Below, piece by piece: positions 43,254 to 51,653 of a DNA stretch of 64,000 bases. Within the stretch, counting starts at the first letter, position 1, and each line of letters begins with the position of its first letter. The DNA lies in the NCBI GenBank assembly GCA_023434325.1, contig JAEYSX010000001.1, positions 186,001 through 250,000 on the forward strand. The letters run 5' to 3'. Source of the DNA: Candidatus Parcubacteria bacterium (GTDB lineage: Bacteria; Patescibacteriota; Saccharimonadia; Saccharimonadales; UBA4665). The notes beneath the pieces are model-generated. The model did not search any database. It was not told where the DNA came from and saw only the letters and a list, made by a program, of their open reading frames with translations. The position numbers and the translations under genes were made by a program.

Positions 43254-45826
43254 ACCCTGTCGGCGTTAAACGACTCTTTGGCTGCGGCAGCTATTTGCTC
43301 GAGAAGCTTGTTGACCTCTTGGTCCGTCAGCGTACGGGCAAAGCTGGCAAGGCGTAAGCGCAAGGTGATTTGCTTGTGCGAAGGATCGTCGTCTCGCTGA
43401 TAGATGTCTACCGGCGTAAGCGTGTGATACGTTTCATCGGGGCGATTTGCCTGCAAGTGCTCCTCGACAAACTCAAACAACTCGCCGTAGGACAGCTCTG
43501 CTGGAACCCTCAGGCAGACGTCTTGCTCGACACTTGGGAACCTGGAAAGCTGCGTGTATTTTTGAGCGGCCGACTTTGTTAAAACAAACGGGCCCAGCTC
43601 AAAACCTGCCGTCATCGCCGGCAGCTTGAGCGCCCTGTGGACTGCCGGGCGATACTCGCCAACAACGCCCCAGATCGTGCCGTCTTGGTCGCGCAGCACG
43701 GCACTACGGCCGGGATCAAACGGCGCGACCAGCTGCCCTAGCCACTGCTTGCCTTGTAGATCTGCGTCAGCTAGCGGCTCGAACCGCATGTTCTGGGCAA
43801 CACCAAACTGCTCAAGCAAGTGCATCAAGTAATTACGAACATGGTAGTACGGCGCGCCCGCCAGATTTTGAGCGGCGCGGTCGTTGGCGGCAAACACAAA
43901 AGCCAAGCTGTTAAGTTCGCGCGGCAGGCCGTTGTCATCGTACTCGGATTTATTGTGCAGCTTGCCCAGCTCAAACAGCGCAAACTGGTCGTGTCCAGCC
44001 TTGATATTGGCGTGCACCTTCTCTAGCAGGCTCGGCGTAAGACTCAGGCGGTAATACTGTAGATCAGGACTGAGCGCGTTGGACACGCGAAACGCCTGCT
44101 CTTTGTTCTGGCCGGTTTTGTCCAGCAAGTTGCCATGCACAAAGGTATACGACAACATTTCGTTTGCGCCGGCGGCGACTAGCACCTGACGGATCTGATT
44201 CTTTAGCTCTAGTAGCGGATTACGCTGTGCGGGCGTGATACCTCGCTTAGGTAAGTCGAGCGGTAGCTTGTCGTAACCGTTTAGTCGGCCGATTTCCTCG
44301 ACAACGTCCTCGGCAATCTCTATATCTGTCCGCCAAAACGGAGCGGTGACTGTTAGTTGGTCGCCTTGGATCTGTACGTCAAACTCTACGTTTGTGAGTA
44401 GTCGCGCCATTTCTTCGGCGGACAGATTCCACCCCAAACGCTCGTTAATAAACTGCGCCGTAACGGTGACGGGCACGTGGATATTGCCACGCTGCATCGC
44501 ATCTTGAGGAACATGATTGACATCAACAAGCGGGCTGGCCACTTTGCCGCCGGCATACTGCCGGACTTCGTTCGTCATCTTAGCTAGTGCCGCGAGGTTT
44601 TGCAACGGGCTTTGGCCTTTGTTAAAGCGCGTCACCGCGTCGGTAAACAAACCATGCGCCATGCTGGTACGGCGGATCGAGTACATGTCAAAGTTGGCCG
44701 ACTCGATGATGATATTGCGTGTGTTTTCGTCAACCTCGGTATCTGCACCACCCATAACGCCGCCGATACCAATCAGCTCTTTGTCGGTCGCGATCATAAT
44801 CGCCTCGGCGCGCGGCTCGACTTCTTTGCCGTTAAGCAAGGTAATTTTTTCGCCCTCGCGCGGGTGACGTACCACGATTGTCGCTTGGTCGCCCTCACTC
44901 AATGCCTTGACCTTATCGTAGTCGTAGGCGTGCAGCGGCTGACCCGTCTGTAACATAAAGAAGTTGGTGTAATCCACAATATTGTTGATCGAGCGCAGGC
45001 CGGCACGCGCCAGGTCTACCTGCAGCCATACCGGACTTGGCCCTACTTGCACATCACGCAAGACGATCGCCGTAAACCGCGGCACTAATCCGGGGAGCTC
45101 GTTTCGGACCTCGAGCTTTAATTCCTCGGCCTCAATACCGGGAATCTCGGGGTTCATCGTATACCATGTCGGGCTCTTGTAAGGTCGATGGCTGATGCCC
45201 TCGATCTCGCGTGCCACACCCAGGTAACCAAAGCAGTCGGGGCGGTGGGTAAACATTTTGTTTTCCATGTCGATAATGTAGTCGCTGCGCAGATGATACG
45301 CGTCAGCAAACATCGCACCCGGCACAACCTCGGCAAAATCAGGATGTATTTCGAGTATTCCCTCGTGGCTGTCGCCAAGCGCCAGCTCTTTGGGACTAGC
45401 CATCATACCGTTACTCACGACGCCTCGAAGCGCGCGAGCCTCCAGCACAAACGGATCGCTAGTACCAATCGTACTAGGAACGGTAGCGCCGGGAGGTAGC
45501 CAAGCCGCCAGCATGCCCGCACGGACATTCGGTGCGCCGCAGACGACCTGCACCAAGCCGTTTTCGTCGCGCTCGACACCCTGAACTTTGCCGCCGTCAT
45601 CAACTTTGCACACATGCAAACGATCGGCGTTGGGGTGATCTTCGCACGACACAACCTTTACAATAACGACGCCGTCAAACTTGCCGCCAAAATCGACAAC
45701 TTCCTCGACAGCACCCAGCTGCGCGCCGATCTTTTGCACCAAATCATCCACGCCATTCGGTGCGGGATCGCCGGCCGAACCGTAGTGATGGTTAATAAAA
45801 TTGATGAGCCCAGTGCTTATCTTCAT
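43250..45826 (-). CDS. pheT: Phenylalanyl-tRNA synthetase beta subunit
   Basis: 858 residues, slightly longer than usual. An N-terminal EMAP-type tRNA-binding domain (KVVSCEDHPNADRLHVCKVD), the B3/B4 editing domain, the B5 DNA-binding-like fold (ITPAQRNPLLELKNQIRQVL region follows) and the C-terminal anticodon-binding FDX-ACB domain (FPSVEQDVCLRVPAELSYGE) are visible in order. It pairs with PheS to charge tRNAPhe. The start overlaps the HIT-family stop (ATGA). A terminator overlaps its stop. Confidence 0.96.
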   Translation of the reverse strand: MKISTGLINFINHHYGSAGDPAPNGVDDLVQKIGAQLGAVEEVVDFGGKFDGVVIVKVVSCEDHPNADRLHVCKVDDGGKVQGVERDENGLVQVVCGAPNVRAGMLAAWLPPGATVPSTIGTSDPFVLEARALRGVVSNGMMASPKELALGDSHEGILEIHPDFAEVVPGAMFADAYHLRSDYIIDMENKMFTHRPDCFGYLGVAREIEGISHRPYKSPTWYTMNPEIPGIEAEELKLEVRNELPGLVPRFTAIVLRDVQVGPSPVWLQVDLARAGLRSINNIVDYTNFFMLQTGQPLHAYDYDKVKALSEGDQATIVVRHPREGEKITLLNGKEVEPRAEAIMIATDKELIGIGGVMGGADTEVDENTRNIIIESANFDMYSIRRTSMAHGLFTDAVTRFNKGQSPLQNLAALAKMTNEVRQYAGGKVASPLVDVNHVPQDAMQRGNIHVPVTVTAQFINERLGWNLSAEEMARLLTNVEFDVQIQGDQLTVTAPFWRTDIEIAEDVVEEIGRLNGYDKLPLDLPKRGITPAQRNPLLELKNQIRQVLVAAGANEMLSYTFVHGNLLDKTGQNKEQAFRVSNALSPDLQYYRLSLTPSLLEKVHANIKAGHDQFALFELGKLHNKSEYDDNGLPRELNSLAFVFAANDRAAQNLAGAPYYHVRNYLMHLLEQFGVAQNMRFEPLADADLQGKQWLGQLVAPFDPGRSAVLRDQDGTIWGVVGEYRPAVHRALKLPAMTAGFELGPFVLTKSAAQKYTQLSRFPSVEQDVCLRVPAELSYGELFEFVEEHLQANRPDETYHTLTPVDIYQRDDDPSHKQITLRLRLASFARTLTDQEVNKLLEQIAAAAKESFNADRV

Positions 45827-46278
45827 TTTGCAGCCTCTTGGATCTTTTGTTGAATAGCTTTTAATTCTTCGTCGTTCATGCGTGGGCCTTCGGCTGTCGT
45901 CAGGTACCCGGGATACTCGTTAAAGAAGGTATGATCTGGTGGACGCGATTCGGACACCTTGCCCACGCCGTGCATAGGAATAAGCTTGGCGTGCAAATGA
46001 GGCACACCCTCGCCCTCGATCACCAAACCCACGCGGTACGCGCCAAACGCTTTACGCAAGATTGCCGCCACTTTGCGGGTAGCCAACATCAGGTCAGCAT
46101 ACACTTGCTCATCGGTGTCGATGTAATTGTCGCCCGGATTAGTCTTGGGAATAACAACCGTAAAGCCCGGCGTGTTGGGAAACGGCGTCAAAAACGCCAA
46201 GTGCTTGTCGTCCTCCCAAACTTTGTAGCTGGGGATTTCGCCGCTTACAATCTTGTCAAAAATAGTTGGCTCACTCAT
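45823..46278 (-). CDS. HIT-family (histidine triad) hydrolase
   Basis: 151 residues. N-terminal FDKIVSGEIPSYKVWEDD is typical. The triad region reads HLHAKLIP: the first two His, including the catalytic nucleophile, remain, but the third is Lys. Proteins of the HIT superfamily cleave nucleoside phosphoramidates and aminoacyl adenylates. The gene sits between pheS and pheT with ATGA overlaps at both ends, so it is made with the synthetase. Clearing phenylalanyl-AMP is a plausible role, inferred from context. Confidence 0.88.
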   Translation of the reverse strand: MSEPTIFDKIVSGEIPSYKVWEDDKHLAFLTPFPNTPGFTVVIPKTNPGDNYIDTDEQVYADLMLATRKVAAILRKAFGAYRVGLVIEGEGVPHLHAKLIPMHGVGKVSESRPPDHTFFNEYPGYLTTAEGPRMNDEELKAIQQKIQEAAK

Positions 46279-47330
46279 GAAAATTGCCTCAAAAAGTCCA
46301 GTTTACCACTCTCAAAGTGACGGACGTCTTCGATGTTGTACTTCATCATGACTAGGCGCTCCACGCCACTGCCCCACGCATAGCCGGTGTAGACATCGGG
46401 GTCGATGCCGGCCATCTTGAGCACGTTCGGATGAATCATGCCGCAGCCAAGCAGCTCGATCCAGCCGGTCTGGCTGCATATGCTGCAACCCTTCTTTTGG
46501 CAAAACGGGCAGCTCAGCGCAAACTCAAAGCTCGGCTCGGTAAACGGAAAGTAAAACGGCTGCGTCTTGACCTCGATATTCTGGCCAAAATAATCCTGCA
46601 AAAACGTCTTAAGCGTCGCCATCAGATGTCCGGCGTGCACGCCTTTGTCGACGTAAATTCCCTCAAACTGATAAAACGTATGCTCGTGCCGAGCGTCCAG
46701 ATCCTCGTTGCGAAACACGCGGTCGGGCACAAGCACAGCGATGGGCTGACCTTGCTCTAGGTTGCCTTTGTACTTTTGCAGCAAGCGGTTTTGCATGGTG
46801 CTGGTGTGCGCAGGGGCGATGAGCGGTTTGCCGTTTTTGTCGGCCTCGGCTGTCATAAAGGTGTCGTAATCGTCGCGCGCCGGGTGACCCTCCGGAAAGT
46901 TGAGGCTGGTAAACATATGGTAATCGTCGTCAATCTCGCGTGATTCCTCGACCGTAAAGCCCATGCGATAAAAGATGTCGCTGATCTTGGCAATCTCGGC
47001 AGTCAGCGGGTGGCGGCTGCCGTGGTCAACAGTAAGGAGCTGAGGACGCTTGGCGACCGGTGTATTGACGTCAAACGGCGCTGTTACGTCGATCGGCGGC
47101 AGAGCCTCGGCCTGCTCCTGGTGCGCGGCAACCATCGCCTCTAGCTCACCTTTAAGCGTGTTGATCTCTCGGCCAAACGCGCCGCGTTCCTCCGGCGGCA
47201 AAGTGGGGATCTCGCTGTACAACGCCCGCAGCTCGACCGCTTTTAGGATATCCGCCTTGTCGGCAAGCTCCTCAAAGCGCTTGGTTAAAACATTGGCAAC
47301 TTCTGCAATACGGGGGTTTTGATAACTCAT
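46275..47330 (-). CDS. pheS: Phenylalanyl-tRNA synthetase alpha subunit
   Basis: 351 residues. Class II catalytic motifs: motif 1 SRHPLTAEI, motif 2 FRNEDLDARHEHTFYQFEG and motif 3 YAWGSGVERLVMMKYNIED. A Cys-rich insertion CPFCQKKGCSICSQTGW looks like a zinc knuckle found in a subset of bacterial PheS proteins. The N-terminal coiled-coil arm is present. TATAAT (47341-47346) ends 10 nt before ATG, so the leader would be about 4 nt. First gene of the pheS-HIT-pheT operon. Confidence 0.96.
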   Translation of the reverse strand: MSYQNPRIAEVANVLTKRFEELADKADILKAVELRALYSEIPTLPPEERGAFGREINTLKGELEAMVAAHQEQAEALPPIDVTAPFDVNTPVAKRPQLLTVDHGSRHPLTAEIAKISDIFYRMGFTVEESREIDDDYHMFTSLNFPEGHPARDDYDTFMTAEADKNGKPLIAPAHTSTMQNRLLQKYKGNLEQGQPIAVLVPDRVFRNEDLDARHEHTFYQFEGIYVDKGVHAGHLMATLKTFLQDYFGQNIEVKTQPFYFPFTEPSFEFALSCPFCQKKGCSICSQTGWIELLGCGMIHPNVLKMAGIDPDVYTGYAWGSGVERLVMMKYNIEDVRHFESGKLDFLRQFS

Positions 47331-47340
47331 CTTAGGCTAG

Positions 47341-47346
47341 ATTATA
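47341..47346 (-). promoter_or_regulatory. -10 element of the pheS operon
   Basis: TATAAT on the minus strand, 10 nt before the pheS ATG, divergent from the yajQ promoter 57 nt away. Confidence 0.6.
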
Positions 47347-47402
47347 CCAGAGGATCACCCGTAAGAGTGAGTACCAACTGTCACGCCCACCCCATAACTT
47401 GC

Positions 47403-47408
47403 TATAAT
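47403..47408 (+). promoter_or_regulatory. -10 element of yajQ
   Basis: TATAAT on the plus strand, 7 nt before the yajQ ATG (CTTTAAT between), with no ribosome site; a leaderless start is likely. Confidence 0.65.
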
Positions 47409-47415
47409 CTTTAAT

Positions 47416-47913
47416 ATGGCACAATTTTCTTTTGATATAGTGAGCGAATACGACAAGGCCGAGATGAACAACGTCTTTGACCAAACCCAGCGCGAGATGG
47501 CAACGCGCTACGATTTTAAGGGTACGCCAGCCAGCATAGAGTGGCTCAACGCCGACAAAACGGGCATTAAAGTTATCGGTAGCGGCGAGTGGCAAATCGA
47601 CGCCATCCTGGACATCTTCCGCAAAAAACTGGCAGCACGTAACCAAAGCCAAAAAGTTTTGGATGTCAGCAAAGAAGTTACCGAGAGCAACCTAAAGGCC
47701 ACCAAAGAGGTGCCGTTCAAACAAGGCCTCGACCAAGAAAAGGCCAAGAAGATTACCAGTCTAGTCCGTGACAAAATGCCCAAGGTCAAAACTCAAATCC
47801 AGGGTGACACCGTACGCGCCACCAGCAACAGCAAAGACGACCTTCAGTCCGTCATGCAGCTGCTGCGTACGCAAGATTTTGATTTTCCGCTCAATTTTAC
47901 AAACTATCGATAG
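47416..47913 (+). CDS. yajQ: YajQ-family nucleotide-binding protein
   Basis: 165 residues, nearly the full length of the DUF520/YajQ family. QFSFDIVSEYDKAEM at the N-terminus, TRYDFKGTPASIEW and the C-terminal QGDTVRATSNSKDDLQSVMQ are typical. Some members bind cyclic di-GMP; others bind nucleotides or RNA, so the ligand here is uncertain. It runs convergently into the PspC gene, overlapping it by 17 nt at the 3' ends. Confidence 0.93.
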   Translation: MAQFSFDIVSEYDKAEMNNVFDQTQREMATRYDFKGTPASIEWLNADKTGIKVIGSGEWQIDAILDIFRKKLAARNQSQKVLDVSKEVTESNLKATKEVPFKQGLDQEKAKKITSLVRDKMPKVKTQIQGDTVRATSNSKDDLQSVMQLLRTQDFDFPLNFTNYR

Positions 47914-49609
47914 ACGTCCTCGGAATATCTAGACATTTGTACGGACTTTCACCAGGCACATTCCAAAGAGCGCGTAGATCATTTGGACCACCGATCTGCT
48001 TGCCGTTAACGGTGAGCACCTTAAACCAGCCGTAGAGATTTATCTGGCCACCCATATTTCGCTCATCAAAGACACCGCACTGGCCTTTGAATGTCAGGTC
48101 GATGTTCTCCCCGCCAAGACTCGCCGCCCTCCCATAGATCGAGACTGACTGCGGCCGCGCGACGCCTTCACGAGTACCAGAGAATGTCAGCGTCCAGACG
48201 CTATCATCCGCGCGCTCCACCTTTACGTTTTCGCCTACAAAATTAGGGAAATCTACAATGCCACCTGTCGATTGCACTCTGATCGTCTGATTTTCAACAT
48301 CAGACACACTGAGTTGCGTACGGGCCGAAGCAGAGACAATCTCCTCGAGCTTCGGCCCCTGGATCACGATCTCGACATATTCTGGCTGAAAGATACATAA
48401 TTTCTTACAGCCCACACTTTCGGCCACTTGAGCGAGATCGATTGTCAACACCTGGTCAGTAACGTCAGTTACTAAGGTCGAGAAGTCGGCGTTTCCCCAA
48501 TATTTTGCTGTCACCTTGTAGTTAGACGATTCTTCGTACCGCACATCCGACATCGTATGGTCACCGACAACATGCAGCTTGCGGAACTCGGGCACGGTGC
48601 GAGTATATGTGTGTCGGCTGGCTTCGTAGCGCTGGCTCACTCTTGGTGCAGTATCGGCCGCTAATGCGCCGCTCATAGTAACGCTCACCAGGAATACTGC
48701 CACAAGTGCACCCAATACCCAGCCCTGCAGCGGCCATTTTCGCCTCTCAACCGCCAGACCAGCTATTACAAAGAATAGGGAAACCGTCGCGGCGGTAATG
48801 AATGCCAAACAAACTAACAGTACTTCGCTTGCCCCTACAGGAAAGATGTTACCTGGTATCATGTCGTGATTAAGAGACCAGTACACGCCAAACGCCATCA
48901 GGCCAAGCAGTCCGCCGATACCTGCCAGAATAAGACCGTAACCGACAACCGCTAACGCGAGCTTCGTAAGTCGGACGGCAACCCGGCTTATGGCGCGCTC
49001 GACTCGGCTGACCGCACCGTTTACATCCGCCCGCTCGGCCAGATCTTTAATCGTCTCGGCGGTTACCGGCCGACCCTGCATCTGTAGTCGATCGCTACTG
49101 GTCTTGGCCTCGGGGATCGTTATCCACAAAATGATGTACAGTAAGGTGATCGCCCAGAACCCGCCGGTTAAAGAAAACTTGAACATGCCGCCGAATATTG
49201 TCAGCAAACCTATTACAAAGATGACCCTAAAGATCGCGGGTTTTACCCCAAAGTACGCCGCCAAGCCTGCGGCTACCCCAGCAATAACTCCTTTTTTCCT
49301 GTCACGAAACAGGCGCTTGGGCGTAGTGGTTTCATCGCGCTCCTCTTCTGTCTCGGCGTCGCCAAAATCGCCGGGCTCACCAAGCTGCGACTTAAGGTAC
49401 TGGATATCCTTTAGCAAAACTACCTTCTTGCCATGAATGCCACGCTCGCTCAGTAGCTCTGCCATCCGCAGTTCGATTTCCTCGACGACTTCGTCGCTGT
49501 CACCCATATGCTTTGTAATAGCCTGCAAATACTCCTTAAGCGCCTTGTGGGCGTCGACAGAAATAATGAATGCCTGGCGACCAAGATGGATTTTGGTTAT
49601 TTCGTTCAT
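47897..49609 (-). CDS. PspC-domain membrane protein with extracytoplasmic beta domain
   Basis: 570 residues. The cytoplasmic N-terminal helical part (about 1-95) precedes a PspC domain (RLFRDRKKGVIAGVAAGLAA with two helices, about 98-170). Further transmembrane helices follow (about 210-235, 255-285, 295-320). The C-terminal 240 residues are beta-rich with regular alternation (FRKLHVVGDHTMSDVRYEES; VRVQSTGGIVDF-like), resembling DUF2807 adhesin-type folds seen after PspC in Bacteroidetes and Firmicutes. Likely envelope-stress sensing. Its start overlaps the padR stop (ATGA), so PadR controls it. Confidence 0.85.
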   Translation of the reverse strand: MNEITKIHLGRQAFIISVDAHKALKEYLQAITKHMGDSDEVVEEIELRMAELLSERGIHGKKVVLLKDIQYLKSQLGEPGDFGDAETEEERDETTTPKRLFRDRKKGVIAGVAAGLAAYFGVKPAIFRVIFVIGLLTIFGGMFKFSLTGGFWAITLLYIILWITIPEAKTSSDRLQMQGRPVTAETIKDLAERADVNGAVSRVERAISRVAVRLTKLALAVVGYGLILAGIGGLLGLMAFGVYWSLNHDMIPGNIFPVGASEVLLVCLAFITAATVSLFFVIAGLAVERRKWPLQGWVLGALVAVFLVSVTMSGALAADTAPRVSQRYEASRHTYTRTVPEFRKLHVVGDHTMSDVRYEESSNYKVTAKYWGNADFSTLVTDVTDQVLTIDLAQVAESVGCKKLCIFQPEYVEIVIQGPKLEEIVSASARTQLSVSDVENQTIRVQSTGGIVDFPNFVGENVKVERADDSVWTLTFSGTREGVARPQSVSIYGRAASLGGENIDLTFKGQCGVFDERNMGGQINLYGWFKVLTVNGKQIGGPNDLRALWNVPGESPYKCLDIPRTSIDSL

Positions 49610-49962
49610 TTCGTCCCCTTCTCTAGTTTGCTAATTGTTGCGTTGAGTCGTTTGTAGGTTGTTTGCAGGCCGGCCAGCAGTTCGCCGCCTTCATTCGTGA
49701 GCCAGTAATATTTACGCGGAGGGCCTTGCTCGGATTCTTGCCATTCGTAGCCCAGCAGCTTGTCACGCGCCAAGCGATTAAGCAGTGGATACAGCGTGCC
49801 TTCCACCACGATCAGCTCGGCTTCTCGTAACTGCCGAATAATATCCGAGCTATACACCTTGCCGCTTTTGCACAGCAGCAAGACGCAATACACTATCATG
49901 CCCTTACGCATCTGCGTTTCGGCCTGCGATAGCATTGAATTGTTATTGGTATCGTTGTTCAT
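49606..49962 (-). CDS. PadR-family transcriptional regulator
   Basis: 118 residues. Winged helix of PadR type: VYCVLLLCKSGKVYSSDIIR, VEGTLYPLLNRLARDKLLGY and YYWLTNEGGELL, followed by a short C-terminal dimerisation helix. It is co-translated with the PspC gene, the arrangement known for PadR/PspC or LiaR-independent envelope modules. A direct repeat around its own promoter suggests autoregulation. Confidence 0.92.
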   Translation of the reverse strand: MNNDTNNNSMLSQAETQMRKGMIVYCVLLLCKSGKVYSSDIIRQLREAELIVVEGTLYPLLNRLARDKLLGYEWQESEQGPPRKYYWLTNEGGELLAGLQTTYKRLNATISKLEKGTK

Positions 49963-49999
49963 AAGCTACTATGTTATACAAGCTACTATGTGCTGTCAA
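49963..49999 (-). promoter_or_regulatory. padR promoter with direct-repeat operator
   Basis: AAGCTACTATG occurs twice (49963-49973 and 49980-49990), a 17-bp period. On the minus strand a TTGACA (49994-49999) and TATAAC (49973-49978), 15 nt apart, form the promoter, and the repeats bracket the -10. A repressor bound to them would block RNA polymerase; PadR itself is the obvious candidate. Confidence 0.7.
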
Positions 50000-50135
50000 G
50001 TTACTGGCATAAAATTATGGCATCAAACGTTTGACAACTTCTACGCGACGGGTATACCATCAGTACTTGATTAATTAAGAGTAACCCGGGCATTACAACG
50101 CTCGGACCTATAGCTATTACCTACCGGAAGAAACC

Positions 50136-51092
50136 ATGGCAGTATTTGAAACCAACGCATTCGTGGCCGCAGGCCAAGCAGCTCAAGCCGAAGTTGTTAA
50201 CGGCCTGGACGCGCGTCCAAACCTGCTGATCGCCCGCTATTTTGATCCTGACCGACCAGAAGCATACAGACCAACCGGGTCGTACGCAGCACAGCTCCGT
50301 AATCACGGTGCGCGCATTGGCGTAGATACCTCTCAGATAGTAATTCAGCCGGGCAATGAGCGCGAGATGATGGATGCGGTAAATCGCCACATCGACGACG
50401 AAAGGACAACTGCATTCATGCCCCTTTATCCTCTACCCGAGGACGTGCGTGAGACGATATTCGGCCTACTAGGTGACAGACCCGAACTCGATGCAGACGA
50501 CTTGCTGAGAAAAGAACTGAGCGCGCCGACGGCGCGGTCGATGCTAGCTTGCGGCAACCTATGCCTCCACGGCAGTGTCGAGCTAGGCGGCGCTGATTAT
50601 TTTACCGGTAAAACGCTCGACGAGCTCGACGCACTGGATTTGCCCGAGGGCTTGACTGTCGATAATCTACGCTTTGGCGGCCGTGGTCAGCTCACAAACG
50701 GGCCGCTTATTCGGATGCTCGACAAGCTAGGGATCAAAGTACCGGACGAATATGTGGCAACCTTTTCTAAACCAGAACCTTTAAACGAACTGCCCGAACC
50801 GGCGTTAGTATTTACTGCTACGCCGACTGCCGAGCAAATCCGAGACAATAATATACCCGATGGCAGCGTTATGATAGACGCGGGCTTTGGCATACGCAAC
50901 GGAATAACCTACGGCAACACCGAAAGAAGCGTCATAGACCGAAAAGATGTGTTGTGGACACCGCCGGTACGCGGCGTCGGCCCGGGCAGCACACTCTACT
51001 TCTATCACAATATGTTCAGATTAATGAACATACCCCCAGAACAAATGCCAGCCCTGGGCGAGGTTGCAATGGCAGGGCTTGCAAAACAATAA
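50136..51092 (+). CDS. FolD-like protein, catalytically degenerate
   Basis: 318 residues. The general order matches methylenetetrahydrofolate dehydrogenase/cyclohydrolase: GSYAAQLRNHG (the S-x-Y-x3-K helix), FMPLYPLPED (Q-L-P-L-P loop), the Rossmann turn GGRGQLTNGPLIRML (usual G-R-S-x-x-V-G-x-P), DGSVMIDAGFGI, and TPPVRGVGPGSTLYFYHN (usual TPVPGGVGPMT). Tyr50 is kept but the catalytic Lys is Leu54, and the Gln of Q-L-P-L-P is Leu97; Asp121 is kept. The reaction as known is therefore doubtful. GGAAG precedes ATG. The adjacent phosphatase-like gene follows after 18 nt on the same strand. Confidence 0.75.
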   Translation: MAVFETNAFVAAGQAAQAEVVNGLDARPNLLIARYFDPDRPEAYRPTGSYAAQLRNHGARIGVDTSQIVIQPGNEREMMDAVNRHIDDERTTAFMPLYPLPEDVRETIFGLLGDRPELDADDLLRKELSAPTARSMLACGNLCLHGSVELGGADYFTGKTLDELDALDLPEGLTVDNLRFGGRGQLTNGPLIRMLDKLGIKVPDEYVATFSKPEPLNELPEPALVFTATPTAEQIRDNNIPDGSVMIDAGFGIRNGITYGNTERSVIDRKDVLWTPPVRGVGPGSTLYFYHNMFRLMNIPPEQMPALGEVAMAGLAKQ

Positions 51093-51110
51093 TAATCAGG
51101 CGATAGCAAG

Positions 51111-51653
51111 ATGGTGTTTCTTACTTATTTTGTCCACAGCACTACCACCGATAACGAAAACGGGCTGGCGACAGGCTGGCTCCCTGGCGAGCTATCTCCT
51201 GTCGGTCGCGCGCAAGCCAAAAAATTGGGCGACCTTACCGCAGATCAGCATTTTGACATCGTCTTTTGCTCGGACCTGCAGCGTGCGGTTGAGTCTGCGC
51301 AGCTCGGCTTTGGCGACAAATACCGGATCATTACCGACAGCCGCCTGCGCGAATGTAACTACGGCGACCTAGACGGCGCCCCCAAAAGCGCAAAAAGCGA
51401 TATCATGAAACAATCTATCGACACGCCCTTCCCCGGCGGCGAAAGCTACCGCGATGTCGAGGCGCGATTGGCATCGTTCTGCGATTTCTTAAAGCAACAC
51501 TACGACGGCAAACACGTAGCAATCATCGCCCACGAAGCACCGCAACTGGCGCTCGATGTCTTACTCAAGGGCAAAGGTTGGCCGCAGGCAATGAGCGAAA
51601 ACTGGCGGCACACCGGCGCCTGGCAACCCGGCTGGGACTACATCATCCCCTAG
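51111..51653 (+). CDS. Histidine phosphatase-like protein with altered RHG motif
   Basis: 180 residues. The fold is indicated by LSPVGRAQAKKLGDL, VFCSDLQRAVESAQ, LRECNYGDLDG and the second catalytic His in VAIIAHEAPQLAL. The usual N-terminal L-V-R-H-G-E-T reads F-V-H-S-T-T-T, so the phosphate-binding Arg of RHG is replaced although the His is kept. Activity may be changed or lost. It follows the FolD-like gene by 18 nt and overlaps a convergent gene by 11 nt. Confidence 0.8.
   Translation: MVFLTYFVHSTTTDNENGLATGWLPGELSPVGRAQAKKLGDLTADQHFDIVFCSDLQRAVESAQLGFGDKYRIITDSRLRECNYGDLDGAPKSAKSDIMKQSIDTPFPGGESYRDVEARLASFCDFLKQHYDGKHVAIIAHEAPQLALDVLLKGKGWPQAMSENWRHTGAWQPGWDYIIP

Noticed and set aside
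49118..49128. TTATCCACA DnaA-box-like sequence (another at 52219-52228)
   Set aside because: Only two isolated copies 3 kb apart, one inside a coding region, with no clustering and no dnaA or dnaN nearby; not an origin.
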